The notes under the pieces: generated by a model
Databases searched by the model: none
Told to the model about the DNA's origin: nothing
Seen by the model: the letters and a program-made list of their open reading frames with translations, nothing else
Program-made: the position numbers and the translations under genes
Shown here: in pieces, positions 36,101-51,100 of the stretch
How positions within the stretch are numbered: position 1 is the first letter of the stretch
How the letters are laid out: each line of letters starts with the position of its first letter
NCBI GenBank assembly: GCA_907163375.1
Contig: CAJQUW010004428.1
Span: forward strand, 21,358 to 85,357
From: Prostheceraeus crozeri
Taxonomy: Eukaryota > Platyhelminthes > Polycladida > Euryleptidae
Length of the DNA stretch: 64,000 bases
Reading direction: 5' to 3'

Positions 36101-39100
36101 GTCTAAAATCAAGCCTATGACATACTAGGAAATTGTATTCGTGAGGACAAAATATTCGTTGTTCCTGGAAACTATCTACTAAGCAGTGAATGGGTAATTT
36201 GTTTCATGGAAAATGTTCACGAAAGGAAAGTTTCTGTTGCTGAAACCTGTTTCTAGCCTGTCTAGGTTCTATGAATTTCCAGTGTCTTGACTGTGCTTAA
36301 ATATATCGTATAATTGTGAGCAATTTTACTGACATTTCCGATTTTTTATCTCTTTGTAAAGATTTGATTTTAATACAGTGATCAAACTGAACATCAAACA
36401 TCAAAACTGCTAAAAGTACATGTTATAAAAATAGCAAATTTGCTTCAGGAGTAACAATTTTTACGGATAACATCATCCTGTTATAAAAAGGGTAAGTATG
36501 CAAATTACCTCGGTAGTATATGTAAGATAAATTTCACACGCTTTGGAATATTCATGTGTCAAATAGGATCTCAGTTATAATAAGTTATGAATGATAAAAC
36601 GTCTATAATTGAGGCATTCCATACGATGATTAAAGCATAGGAACTGATATAAAACGGCGTAACAGTCACATAACCTGACTTCCGCGCACGTGAGCCAATT
36701 TAGAAATGCATCGACCGATTTGTCTTTTGAGTTCATTGATAAGAATGACCATCTTAGCTCAAGCACATCGATAACAGGCTCCTCGCTAATTATGTTTTGA
36801 GCCTAAACTAGATTATTCTTGTTATTATTATCATAAGCAAATGAAAACACGTTATTTCAACATTGACAAAACATCGCAATCGATATAGCTCACAAATACT
36901 AGTTAGAAAAATCGGACATCAAATAAAAGTCACTTTCAGCTGTAGGCCTATCTACATATTTATCGATTGCCTAAATGTTGAATCATGTTAAATAAAGTCA
37001 AAGTTGTAGTTCTAGTAGAAAACATGTCAAATTGCATGCATGTAATTGCAAGAAATAAGCTACCAGGACTTCAAAAAACATATCTCTTCTAAATTTACAA
37101 CCCCAAAACAAAAGAATATTTTTCTGAGACTTTCATCCGCGCAGGTTCCGCGCACGCGCAGCTCAAGCTCCTCATCCGCGCAGCGGTGGCAACGCTGCAA
37201 TATACATGTACTCGTAGCTGCTGTTCACATTAGTACGATTTCTCAGCGATAATTTGTTCTCTTGAAAAATCGTCTCGTTCAAATCGTTTCCAGACTTTTT
37301 GTTTGGAGATGTCAGTTATAATTTGAGCAGCATAATTAGATCAAAGTGCATTGAGTTGCACAAGTCACGTAAAGCTATAATAAAATACATCAAACCTGAA
37401 ATCAACAGCAGGGACGAATGTAGCAAATGTTAAAGCTAGCCATAACATCTAAAAAACAGTCACACTTAAATTTAAAATCGTAGCTGTGCCATCTAATGTC
37501 CTGCAATGCTCTTTTTATGTGAGCAGGTCGCAATAAGCGTGAAGAAAAGAGGTTACACAAGTTGCAAATTGATAAAAACACTTCTTGGTTTCAGAATGAC
37601 AATCAGTGAACAGGTAATCAAAATGGATATCATTATCTTTTAGTTTGCATACAATCGTCAATGAGTAGCTTTTTTAATAATAATTGGGGTGTTTGTTACT
37701 ATCGCATGAATAGAACGTAATTTGAGCCAAGATACCGCCAATAGGAACTTGCTGCCGTACGTGCCCTCCCATTTTCATTTGAGATCAATCATGAATTCAA
37801 ACTCTATATTGCCACCAATACATGTAGACAGAGTGGCCATGCATCCATATCCATTGGTACTTGATTATTTGCACTGGTTTGTTTTAGTGACATGAGCGAA
37901 GGAAATTCATTTTACTAAAATTACACGTCGTTATGTACACTTTCAGTAAATTATAGGAAAGTTGGTAGCCTAGTACAAAAGCTTCTCGATTATCTTTTGT
38001 AATACATGATCAAGGGTAATAGGCCCTCAGTCCCCAGCGGTTCTGGAGTCACCCTTCAACGCAGCAGTAAGATCGATGAAAGAACAGAGGGTGCTAAGAA
38101 TCCCTGGGTTCGAACAAGATACAAAGGAAAGAAAGTGACAAATATCGCGTTTGCTACATTCCATTGTGGCAATACAATATATACAAATACAGACTAGAGG
38201 AGGTAATATCCTTGGGGTGGACCAAAAGCTATGAGGGGAACAGGATTTTGGGTGAGCAAGAGCTGGAAGGATAACATTGAAGACTACTACTGGGTCTGTT
38301 ACAAAATTAGTTGCGTGAAGGTAAAAAAATAAAAATGATGTATTTGAGTGATATTCACGTTCATTGATTCATTCATACGGTTTACCATCATGACTGATAA
38401 CTATTTCGTTTAGATAATCAAAATCCTTCGAGTTACACCTTAGGAAAGAAAATGATTTCTTGCTATTTTTATGTCGGACGGACAATCAATGATCCTGAAT
38501 TTTGATAACGTAATTGATTATATGTATATCTATGATGAACCATATTCATCTTATGGGCATGTCTCGTCAACTTTTGAGAGTTAGTTGTATTGATTTAACC
38601 TATATGTAACAAAAAATCTTGAATTTGTAAGACAAAGTCGTTTCTTTTTAAAATTCCATCAATGAAGTTTTCTGGCTGATCTACAAAGTATCGAAATTAC
38701 ATATAATTGCTTAGAGCTATCAACTACAGTGGATAGCTTCATTTACAAATCAAAAATAAAAAGGAAAAAATAACTCACTGTGTTACAGGATTGATTGAAA
38801 TTTTTTGTCCGTCCGACATAAGAACCTCTGTTTTCTGACTATTGATTTGCTGGTCGTCAGCACCTCATGGAGGCTAAATAGAGGAAAGACGAGGCTGGAT
38901 GCGACATCTACGGTAATGATAATGGCGTATATGCACACTAGGGTTTTGAAAACCGATTATCGAATAACCGGAAACCGGTTATTTTTTGCTATTCGAAAAC
39001 CGGATTTAGAATATTTTAAATCCGGTTTTCAAGGTTCCATCCATTTGATTAAAATAATGTAGATAGTCGACAAATTGATCATCAAATCAAGTCACTGACT

Positions 39101-42100
39101 GCGAAATACATGCAACTAAATTTCCCGCATGCGTGAAAGTAGACCGCAACGTGTTATGTTATGTTGGCGAGCATCTAACTCCTTCACTTCAGATGCTTGC
39201 AAATATCATGTTACTTACCAAACATCGCTTGTTCGACACCACGATTGACCAATTCGATTACTCACAGAGTGTTGTATGTGCGCTTTGATTTCCAGGAAAT
39301 CAACCTCTCGTGGGTTCTCTTTGTCTTGGCATTCGTGATGCAGGGAGCCTGAATAACACCTGACAACTGATTCGTTGCTCTGATTATTGTCTTTTCTTTT
39401 ATAAAGCCATTAGTTTAGGTGAGATCAGTCTTCGAATCGACATGAGAGCTGCTGTGCATCGCTTGAACCAGTCTATGGTATGGAACTATTTTGACCGTGA
39501 AGGCTCGAGTGCAGTATGCAAACGTTGTGGTCGGAAGCTATCAATTAAGGGTGGTTCTACAAGTAGCCTCCGCGCTCATTTACGTCAAGTGCACTATATT
39601 TTACTTACGGATTCGAGAAATAACGATGCTTCGGATTCTGAATTGGTGGAGTCATCAGAGTCTCAGCCTAAAGTTCCAATCAGGAAGCAGAGATTTCAGC
39701 AATCCACCATCGAGAAATGTCTGAAAAAAGCCGAATATGATTCTATCGACGTTGTGTTAGCGAAGCTTGTGGCGATAGATGGCTTCTCCATGAACGCCAT
39801 CGTTCATTCAGAATTTCTTCGTGCAGCATTTCTTGAACGAGGGTTTACCATGCCAAAATGTCCTTCTAGCTTGACTAAAATATTGAATAATCATTCTTCT
39901 GATCTTAAGCAACAAATGACCGACAACTTCCGAGTGATGATTGAGAGAGGTCAGCGCTTTTCGTTCATGATCGATGAATGGACTTCTCGTCGACGGCGCC
40001 GCTACATGTCCATTTCATGCAATGACGGTGAGGAGCTTCATCAACTAGGAATGGTTCGCTTGTTTGGAAGATTAACAGCTGAAAACATCGCCGATGTGTT
40101 TAATCAGAAGTTGGAGGGATTTGGTCTCTCTATGGAAATTAAAGCATGCTGTTGCTGTAGTTACGGACGGTGCCAGTGCCATGAAAAGGATGGGAAGTGT
40201 GTTGATTCCATGCTTTCATCAAGTTTGCCTCGCACATGGTATACATCTTGCTGTTTGTAATGTTCTCTATCATGCCAAAATAACAGATACTGATACCGAT
40301 GAATCGGATTGTGAAACTTCCGATGAAAGCGACGACTTTGAGACAGATGACGACATTCTCGGAAGTGAAAGTCTTCAACTGACTGGACAGATACTTCCTA
40401 CAATCAAAAAAGTGCGACAACTGTCCCGCTATTTCAGAAAATCATCGTTGAAAGATGAAGTCTTGCAAAAGTATGTAAAACAGGAACTCGGTTATGAACT
40501 TGGTCTTTTAATCGACATCAAGATACGCTGGAATAGTCTGTATGGCATGATTTCGAGATTCGTGAAACTGAAGAACTGTCTTCTCAAGGCGTCACTCGAT
40601 TTGACAGATGTTCCCGCAACCCTCACAGAAAAAGAATGGGACCTCTTTGAAAACCTTGCGCTGCTGTTTGAACCAGTCAAAATAGGCGTCGAAGCACTAG
40701 GCAAACGGGATGCAACTCTTCTTACTGCTGATGGCATCAACAGATTCATGTTGAAGAAAGTAAGTCAAATCCCTGGACCATTAGCAACAGCTCTATATGA
40801 TGAGATGCTAGAGTACATCACGGAAAGACGAAATGACGATCTGACGAGTCAGCTAAAATACCTCATCCGACCTGCCAGTCTTCATGAGACCTGTGAACTT
40901 CAGTTTCAGGCGATGCCATCTCGGGGAAATCTAGAGAAGTCACTGAAACGAATATGGTCGAGGCTTTTCATAGAGAGCAGTGAACAGACAACTGAGATCG
41001 AAGCATTCTCACAACATGATCCCGAAGCTGCGAAACCGAACACAACGAGATTGCGCGATGAACTTCATCAATCTATTGTCGAAGCAACAACAACATCCAC
41101 AACTTCTTCGCAAGACCAAAGCGCTCTGCGAAAGGAAATGAACCTTTTCGAGGCGACGAATTGCCTACCAAAATATCTGAAACTGATCAGAGATGCCATT
41201 ATCACTGTGTCTCCTACTACAGTTGAAGTCGAGCGATCCTTTTCAATCAGTGGTGGATTTGTTTCCAAAGTTCGAAGTCGCCTTGGTGACACTACTATTG
41301 ATTTTCTACAATTTCTTAAAGGATATTATTCCAAGTGATCGACATCCTCTACACACGCTTTGTTCATTTTGATTGCTTTCCTGGTAATTCATTCAATTTA
41401 ATAAGTGAAATAGCGATTTGCTATTTAGTGTCATGTTCTGTTGCTGAGTATTGCACTAAATGATTTTGATCAGTGCCCATGATTCTTTTTATTTTACTAG
41501 GTTTTCAACCCTCAGCTTCAAACTGCGGCATCAATAGATCACTAGAACACGAACACACATGTCTATTAAAATTCTTGCTATACACCAATACAACTATAGC
41601 CTAATGTCAATATCGAAAAAAGAAAGGCCTAATAACAGTCTTCTACACACATAAATCACTGCTGCGTAAGTGAAGGTACAGATATTTTCTTGTAATATGA
41701 TAAATAATGAACAACGCCATAAGTATCATGAAATTTACAAAACCGGTTTTAAAACCGGTTTTCGAATAGTTGTGAAAAAATATTCGAATAACCGGTTAGC
41801 TCAAAAACCGGTTTTTTTAGAAACTCTAATGCACACCGACCGTGTTGTGTGAGAGTGTATGTAGAGGATGTGTGAGGGCGTGTTTGTGTGTGCACACGCG
41901 CATTATTGCTACTGTTCGAGTATTGCTGACTCATGGGAGAGTCCTTAAATGATGTAGATGAAATTAATGACAAGCGGTATCAATTTCTTGTCATCGCCGG
42001 TGTGAGTCTGCGACGTTCATTTCGACGAATAGTACCCTTCGTGATGGGACGACCGAAACTGAGCAGTACACTCACGAATTCTAAACGATGCAAACGGTAC

Positions 42101-45100
42101 CGAGCAAAACACTCTGCGGTCTACAAAGTGAAGGATGCAGAAAGAAAGCGGAAAGCTCGTAGAGCTCATGAATTCGATTCTGACATTAACCAAGAGCGTC
42201 TACGAAAAGAAGCTGCTTCCAAGAGACGTCAGCGGGCAAGAAGATTTGCTAAAGATCATCAAGAGTTAACTGAAGGTGAGAAAATTAAGTTATCAAAATA
42301 AACAGACTTACAGCATGCAGATACATAATGGAGCCTGTAGTTTAAGAAAACTTGTGTTTCATAGCCATTTAATCTTTTGTCTGTAATAGGCTTTATTTGC
42401 ACATGCATAAGCGCGACCTATCAACAAGTGTGCATGTTGTGACAACGCAGAAAACGTTTATAATTCCATGATTATTTACATGTAGTAAGCATATAGGCCT
42501 AAGCTGGTGCAAAGTAAACAATATGTGGATTTGAAATCGGCCTATATAGGCAGGGATACAGACTAACTACGAGTATATAGCAGGGGCATTATTTCTGTCT
42601 TAAAGACCTGTGTCGCCTGTGTTAACCTGTATTCGAATCTGGTCCCGCCATGCCGTCTAGCCAATGGCAAGTACGTTGCGTCCATGTAAAACGTATTTTT
42701 CCTTTGGTTGAAATAACTTATAAGCTATTCGCTTTTACATGTACAGTACACTGCACAGTGTAGATCCAGACTGAATATAGGCTATAAACATAGGTGCATA
42801 CGTTGGCTAACTTGCAATATATTCTGCTTAGCAATTAGCCCATAAGTACAGTATTAGGACGCTCTAGGTACCTACACAAAATTTCATGTACTCGTAAGTA
42901 TGCTTATCTGGTAGTTGTACGATAAACTTAAATGTCCTACGCCTATGTATAGGTTAAGCGTATACTGTTTGGTTAGTAGATCAAGTCAAAATATAAACAC
43001 GCATATCGGTATATATGGGTTTATCAATAGGCCTATCGATTCAATTGATAGTAGGGTCAATTATTTAATGGTATGCAGCATTTTCTAAACTTAGGCCTAG
43101 TATCATAATCATTTTCATGAAGTAATTATAGTATATCGTAGCCTCGTTTATTAATAGGCTTACAACGGCTAATGCTTTTGTGATACGTGACGACACGTAA
43201 ATAGTTTTACAAAATGCTTAGGGAATAAAATCAAGCTATAGAATATCTCATACGTTTACGGATGCATTGTACTTAATATTATGTCGCTATCTGATTACGC
43301 ATCTGACATTTATTTACCGGTACTATTTCATTTCAGATATTCTCGCAGTGTTGGAATCAACATCACAACCAGCAGCCAGCTCCAACTCTCAGTCTGTAAC
43401 TCCAGAGCCAGCATTCAAGCATAATTCCACAAAGATGCGCTGCCTTAAGAAAGCAGAGTCGGCCTTACCAAGAAGTCCAAGGTAAAAGCAGGAGATTATT
43501 CAGACTCTGTCAAGAAGCACCCCTCTGAAAGTCAAATGACCAAATAGAGGGCGAAAGTCTCACTTTCTTACTATAGAGGAACGTAACTGGTTGGTCGAAT
43601 TCTTAGATCGAACTGATATATCTCGGCAAACCCCAGGAAGGAAGGATCAAGTGTATATTGGAAAGATTGATGGTGTCAGCCAGTATACACAGAAACGGTA
43701 CTTGCAGTGGACAGTCCGGGATCTGTTGGATATCGCTAATGGACAGACTGAGCTCAATGATCGCATTGAAACATTTCCGGATAAATTCGATGGCAAGCAC
43801 TTGACATTCCGCTTACTCTACCAATTTTTGAAAAGTAGAAAGGAATACAAATGTTTGGGTGACGTCAAGTACGAATCGTGTCTCTGCGAAATATGCGAGA
43901 ATATTCGCCTTCTTGTTATCGCAATCAACCGAAATGTAAGAAGTCCAGACAAATGCTTACCGTCCAATCCTAAAGCGATCGTGGAGAAATTTGCTTGTGA
44001 AACTTCGAATTTCAATTGCATGACGGGTAAGTGATATAATCTATAGTTTATATAAGATTGCAATTTCATATTTCATTTACTGTGATTTCAGGCGCCTGCG
44101 AAAATTGTCCATTTCTCAATATGACCGAAAATGATTTCATACCTGGTAATTCGCTCTCATCTAACAGGGAAAGCTCTGGTAATGATGCAACTGACGATGA
44201 TACAAGGTCGGTAAGCGTACAGTTTTGGCAATGGGTCAACGTTGACGGGAAGTCTACAAAAGTGAAACTGCAAAAAGATTGCTCTGACATGCATGTATTT
44301 TTGCACTCGAAAATCAATGAACTAAAACGTCACATATTCGTAAAAAATGAACAGCAAAAGGTGTATAATCAGTTGAAGCAGGATCTCTCTCCAGATGCAA
44401 TCATAGTTCATGTTGATTATTCTGAAAGCTACGACAATCGTCATCAAGATGAAATTCAGTCCGCATATTTTGGACACACGCAGTTCAGTATATTTACTGC
44501 AGTTGCATACAGTCGTAGCCCGTTAGATAACGAGCTCAAAAAAAGACTGTTTTGCAATAGTTTCCGAAGCCAGCGATCATTCCAGAATTGCGGCTCATAC
44601 TTGTACACAGCGCATCATAGATGAGGTAATTGCCCTGCATCCAAATCTTCAAAACTATGATAAGTTGGATGTACACATTTGGAGCGATGGATGCAGCGCT
44701 CAGTTTAGATCAAGATTTGTATTTCAGCTTACAACTGAGTTTACTGATAAATTCAATGTTACCCGCTACTATCATGAGCGCCATCATGGGAAGGGCCCCA
44801 TGGACGGAATTGGCGGTTGCTTAAAAAACGTTGTATACAGATCAGTTCTGTGTGGTCGCGAGATAATAACCACCCCGTCTGATTTCGTTGAGTGTGCAAA
44901 TCGGCTGGTAAAGAACATTCGTTGTCTTTACCTGCCCGAAGATGACATGCTTAAAGAGCCCGAGGGTGTAAAAAACGCGCCACACTGTAGTGAGATGCAG
45001 ATACTACAGGTACATATGCTCAAGCGATTAATTACGAGAGCTGGTTTTCATTGCCTTCGATTTTTTAAAATTGCTTTTGACCAAGAGTCATTCCACGATC

Positions 45101-48100
45101 AATGGTATTCGAAGAATGACTTGGAACCATGTGGGCATTTCGACGCCGCTCTCCCTTCAAATGATAATTGCGCCCTGTGTACCATTAGTGAAAATGGAAG
45201 AAATTGGATCAAATGTCCCCGTTGCGACCAATGGTTTCATGACGACTGTTTCTATAATGAATGATTGATTTCTTTTAGTACATTTTCAGATATTGGAGAG
45301 ACAATGTTTTTCTTTGATTTTCCATGTACTCGTTTCATATAGCATGAGCTTACTTCAATTCATTGTGATAAATACATTTCAATCATTGTTATGTCGGACG
45401 GACACAAAACTTATAAAGTTGAAAATACTCATTGCACGCATGAATTTACAATGTGTATTGGTGTGTGTAATCGATATTCATTGTATTCTTATAAAAACGA
45501 ATATATGCGGATTTGATTTATTTGAATAACATCATTACTAATGTGGTATACAGTTTTTGGGTTTTTTGACGAATATATTTCGAGTGTATATAATCAACAT
45601 AATTTTCATGTAGCCATAATGCAGTGTGTATCATATTTGAAGAATGTTGTTGGACAAATAATTCAACTTGTAAAAAGCCGGACATTTTGGAGTATTACAA
45701 CGATTTTCCCCATTTCATCATTATTATGTCGGACGGACATAATTCTGTTATCAAGTAATTCTTTACCAAATTACGACTTTTATCGGAGAGATTAGTTGTG
45801 ATGGAAAGAGAAAGGTACCTACTAAATGACAGAAACAATTTTTAGTTGAATTTGAAAACTTCATTTTTTCATTGCAAAATGACCATCCGACATTGTCCGT
45901 CCGACATATTTATTTACTATTCGTTAAGGGCTTCGCGTTAAAGGAAATATATATTTGTATGGAAATTCTCGAATACCATACGCTTGCCCCACGTTGATGA
46001 AACATATCAAACTTTTGCAATACGTGCAGTACTTTAGATAGAAAATTAATTTATATGAAAAAATCATAAACCTTCATTTTCTATCTCGTCCGTCCGACAT
46101 AAATACTAATTTGATTTTTTCCAGAAGATGTGTTATTTCCTGGGTTGATTAAATTAAAAATATAAAATGCCTATTCGTGATTAACGTTAAACAACCATAA
46201 TTATGATCTAAATCGGATTCAGTAATTTTTTATCGTACCCGAAAGTACCAAAATGTCCGTCCGACACAAAAACTAATTTTGTAACAGACCCTACTCAAAG
46301 TCCGACAGGGTATCAGTTATCATCCTTAGACTAAGTAGAAAAAAAGCTTTAAAGCTAATACAAGTCTACGCGCCGACTTCCAGCAGTTAAGATGAAGAAA
46401 TGGAGAGATTCTATGAGATTCAAAATGTAATTGACGATGATAAAAGTGGCAAGCTAATTATGATGGGCAATTTTAATGCAAAAATTGGACGAAAGCAAGA
46501 CGATGAAGACGTTGGCAGCTATGGATATGGCTGACGAAACCCACGACGCTCAAGAATGATGGAATTCTCACCTGCGAATAATCTGAGAATAAACAGCACA
46601 TTTTTCAAAAAGAACCCCAACAGAAAATGGACTTGGGAATCACCCAACGGCACAACCAAAAATGAAATTGACCTTATCCTTTGTAGAAATTATGACTTAG
46701 CTTTAGACGTCGGAATCGTCAACCGGTTTGATATCGACTCTGACCACCGTCTTCACCGAGCGAAGGTTAGAATCAATGAGAAACATGAAAGAGCAAAAAG
46801 GATGTGGCAACTCACAATTCTAGGGAACTTCATAATCGAAAGGAGGAACGAATTCCAGTTGATTCGAGAATCTGCAGATAGAAGATGCCGATGACGTGAA
46901 TGATGAATATTTGAAGCTGACTAACGCTTTGAAGGAAGCAACAAAAACAATAAAGATCGATAAAAACCCAAAGCCAAAAAGCTAACAGATGAAACGATTG
47001 ATTTAATCCGAAAGCGTGAGGAATTACGGATTATAAGAAGAGAAAGTAACCTGACGGAAGTGGAGTTCATTGTAACCAGAAAATTAACTAAACGAATGAT
47101 TAAACAAGACATCGCCGATTATAACGACAGACTGATAGAAGAGGTCACAATTCAAGCTCAATGAACAGTTAATCCCGGAAGAAAAGTAATCAGATGCATC
47201 TCCAAAAGTGGTCGGGATATTACCAGGGTTGCCGTGGGTATGGGGATTCTGTAGGTATATCCATGTTTATGGGTACCCATGGGTATGGGGTGGGTATGAG
47301 TGCTGCAGTCATCCCCACATCTCCCATAGCGCTTCTATGGGGATTCTGTGTGGATCATCATGAATATTGTCATTCACTAGAAGCAATGAAAACCGGCGTT
47401 TTATCACGCAATAAATTCTGATTTTGAGTTATCAAGCAGTCTATCATCTCTCCACCTAAATTCTATGAGATATCTCTGCTGATTTTTAATCCATAACACA
47501 ATGTCAATGATTTGAATGATTTATCTTCGGTGTGTCAAGGACGTCTTAAGCATCATTTGAAGTTCTTCGGGGAAGAACGCCAAGAGCATGTTTTACTGAA
47601 AAACTGAATGAAGGCTGATTTACATGCCTTTTTTGTGCCGGCATGCATTGAATTATGCATTGAAAATATTAGTTCTAGTTGTATAAATCACTTATAAATT
47701 GCATTGTAGATCACATCACTTTGATTCATAATGATTGTGTGATATAAAATTATGCATGCGTGATAAATGCGATTGATCATGAACCTACATTTGAAACTTA
47801 GAAAAAGCGAGGCCTAATAAAATATCCCTTTTACACTATGCGTTTAAAAATAGACAATACACGGGTCATTCCACAGAAAACTTGAAATGTTGTATCCCGC
47901 GAAGCCATTTGACTTAAACCGAAAGCGTGAGGAATTACGGAAAGTAACCTGACGGAAGTGGAGTTCATTGTAACCAGAAAAGTAACTGAATTTTAACAGA
48001 CGGAAAATAGCTGCGCGTCTTGGTGGATTTGAACCACCGACCTCTGGCATTCTAGGCCAACGCTCTACCAACTGAGCTATCGACGAGCGACAGAACGACA

Positions 48101-51100
48101 TAAGTCCTCAATTGAAGAACCCGCGTAAGAGAATCCGATAGCTTCATCCTCCAAGACAACATGTGAACAAAGGATTTAAACAAGACATTGTCGATTATAA
48201 CGACAGACTGATAGAAGAGGTCATAAAAAGAAACAAATCACTGAAAAAAGCTCAATGAACAGTTAATCCCGGAAGAAAAGTAATGAGATGCATCTTCAAT
48301 AGTAGTCGGGATATTACAGATAGACGCGTGATATTGGACAAAATAACCATCTTCTACAAAGAACTTTACAAACAAAATGTTGTTATTGAAAAGGACGATA
48401 TAGACATTGAAGAAGACGAGCAGGAAAATCCAACTCCCAAAATTATGGAAGATGAAGTATTTATAGCAATAAATGAAATGAAGAATAACAGAACACCTGG
48501 AGAAGATAATGCAATTTGCGAAATGCTAAAAATCGGTGGAGAGACTCCGATAATGTTACTGACAAAAATATTCGATAGAATACTGAATTGTGGTCAGATA
48601 CCCCAGGAGTGGAAGAATGCAGATGTGGTAGTAATCTATAAAAAAAGGCTGTAGCAAAAATATCAAGAACTACAGACCAATCAGCTTCCTGAGTCATATA
48701 TACATAGTCTTTGCAAGAATTCTACAACGAAGAGTCAAACATACATTAGAATGGAATCAGCCGAAAGAACAAGCTGACTTTAGGACAACTCAACAGGCTA
48801 CTCAACAATCTACCATCTGCATGCGATAAATCAAGTGATTCAAAAGTACATAGAAGACTGTCTGCTTATTTATGATCGATTACGAAAAACCCTTCGATTC
48901 CATCAGTCACACAGCAATGCTCTCGGCTATCAGAAAGCATTAGCAAGGAATACGCAGAAAGATTTGGAGAATCCTTGACCACATTTATGAAATTTTAACA
49001 GGTTCGATTAAGTAAGAGACAAGAGGCCCGAAATTCCCTATCCAGCGTGGTGTACGTCAAGGGGACCCTTTATCTCCAGTCCTCTTCATTGCTACTTTAT
49101 AGGAAATTATGCGGTTTGCAGTTATTGGGCGGAACCCAACCCAATGTTATAGATGTCTTTAAAGCGAAATGTTCGAAACGAAACAATTTCAGAAGTTGCT
49201 TGGCAATCTTGTGGTGCAGCTTTGAAAGGCGTGTCGAAGAAACTGCTATCTAATTACGCCTTGCACAATTACAATGTCGTCCAGTGCGCCATCTAAGAGC
49301 CCACCGCGATACAACTGCATATTGTTGCTTATACATTACGTTGTTTACATAACACGACATCATTAATGCGTAGTGAATTAATGCATAAATTTTGATCTTC
49401 TGATAAAAAGCAAATTGTAAATAAATGGCAACTGCAAATAGCAAACGTGACATTTTCCAGATCACTCGATTGAATTTAGAATCAACTGTACGCTTGACTG
49501 ATGTCGAGTGGCAGAGTTCATGTGGAAACTTGTTCCCATCTCATCCCTAGAAATTCCAAAACCACAGTTTAAAGATGACCGCTTATAATAAATGTACTCC
49601 TCTTCAAAATTGTGTAACTATATCTTTAATGATGCAGAACCTTTAATGCCTTAGGATGTGGGGCGATTTGGTAAACTAAATAACTCGTCTTTTGAACCAA
49701 TGATAGTAAAGCTCTTATTTCGCACAGCATTCGATGCCAAATTCTCTAAGGCAGGATTCGTGCATTAGCTCTTCTCATGTACTTTTCTCCGACACGAATC
49801 TGAGTTACGGTTTGTCTGCACAAGGCCGAGCCTTGAAAAAAACGATGTTTTGAAACAGGGTTTTTCAACATGCTAATGAACACAATCTGTGCAGTTCTCC
49901 ATTCAAATGTGCAGTTGTTTTTCTTAATTTGTGCAGTTAAAAAATTGTAGTCAGGAAAACAGGTATATTAAAAACGTAGCAGAAAGTTGAGTGGATGTAA
50001 AGATATAAATGACAATTGCATAAATTGCGTTGCAGTAAACAAATATTAAGACTATTTGTTGAAAATTGAAATTTGCAAAAAGACTGACCTATATGATTGC
50101 TAGTCAAATATAGGGCTTAGATATTAGTTGCACTGTGCTCTAGGTGCATATTTGGAGAGATCTGTTCGCCGTATACATCAGTGCGCTATCATTTCTGTCT
50201 GGAGACCAAGGTGATTGCGGTGCGTTGCTGCTGCCACAGCCTCTTTGCATTGGGAATTGCAAAACCAATACATGTACATGTAGTTCTAGCAGAGAACATA
50301 CATGTAAAATATAATTCAAGCAGAAAACTGTTAGCCAGTCATGAAAAATGTTTTTTAGGAGACAGAGTCATGGTCAAAGGTTATTTTTTTTTGAATGTAA
50401 ATAGTGACATGACTTCCAACTTGCAAGCTTTGTATGGTGCATGCGAATCATCTAGCTCAAATGTGGGAAAGTGTTTCTAGTAGCGGGCTACATCATGGAT
50501 CTGATGAGCTTTTTGGTCAGCTAATTCTGCAGTAGGCTACTGCAGAAATCATAATCGTTGAAATGATAATACTATGAGGAGTAGACCTCTACAACTTTTT
50601 TAACAAAATATGAAAACCAAAAGAAGATGCTAAATGTGCTGTTGAACAAGTAAAGACCAATTGTTATGCAGTGATTGCATTGACATTGTGACATAAAAGC
50701 ATTAATAACTGAAACAATTTAGTGATCCTTTATCCAATGAATGTGCAACTGCAGCAAATCAATGTTTAGGATATCAAACGATATTTGAAAGCATTATCAA
50801 CATAACAAACACCGGCCGCAGGCGGGCAATAATTAATACACAAGACAGAAATCGTGAAATATTGCTGTCGCAGTTTATGGAGCATAACATGCCACCAATC
50901 AAAGTTCGCAGGTATCAACACCAATGCACAATGGCAGATTACAGTATGCGCTCAATTAAGATGGAATTCGTCGATGGACCCAAGAAAAAAACAAGTTTCC
51001 ATTTCGCAATATTTTGAAACAATTCTTTTATGTGCTTACAGCGACACACTAACAAACCTTTTCCGTTGAATACCAGCTCTTCAAACTGTGTTTATGTGAT

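Larger units (their letters stand above)
38292..46291 (+). mobile_element. 8.0-kb DNA transposon, TIR GGGTCTGTTACAAAATTAGTT, TSD TACT
   Basis: The left end GGGTCTGTTACAAAATTAG (38292) is matched by its reverse complement ending at 46291. TACT on both outer sides is a 4-bp target-site duplication. Both subterminal regions carry TGTCGGACGGACA-type motifs: two near the left end (38473, 38805) and five near the right (45391, 45726, 45893, 46088, 46256), in both orientations. Such arrays are the usual binding sites of a transposase. It encodes one large transposase-like gene and has itself received a hAT insertion. Superfamily unassigned. It interrupts an RTE-like LINE. Confidence 0.85.

Noticed and set aside
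48013-48088. Functional tRNA gene
   Set aside because: D and T arms are good, but the acceptor stem pairs poorly and the loop anticodon AGA with a short variable arm is inconsistent. It is also embedded in a LINE.
47844-48101. 85-aa frame with [20 protein letters not shown]
   Set aside because: This is the well-known spurious translation of tRNA-like sequence, not a protein.
49140-49290. Gene fragment reading [11 protein letters not shown]
   Set aside because: Too short, no recognisable family and no splice sites.
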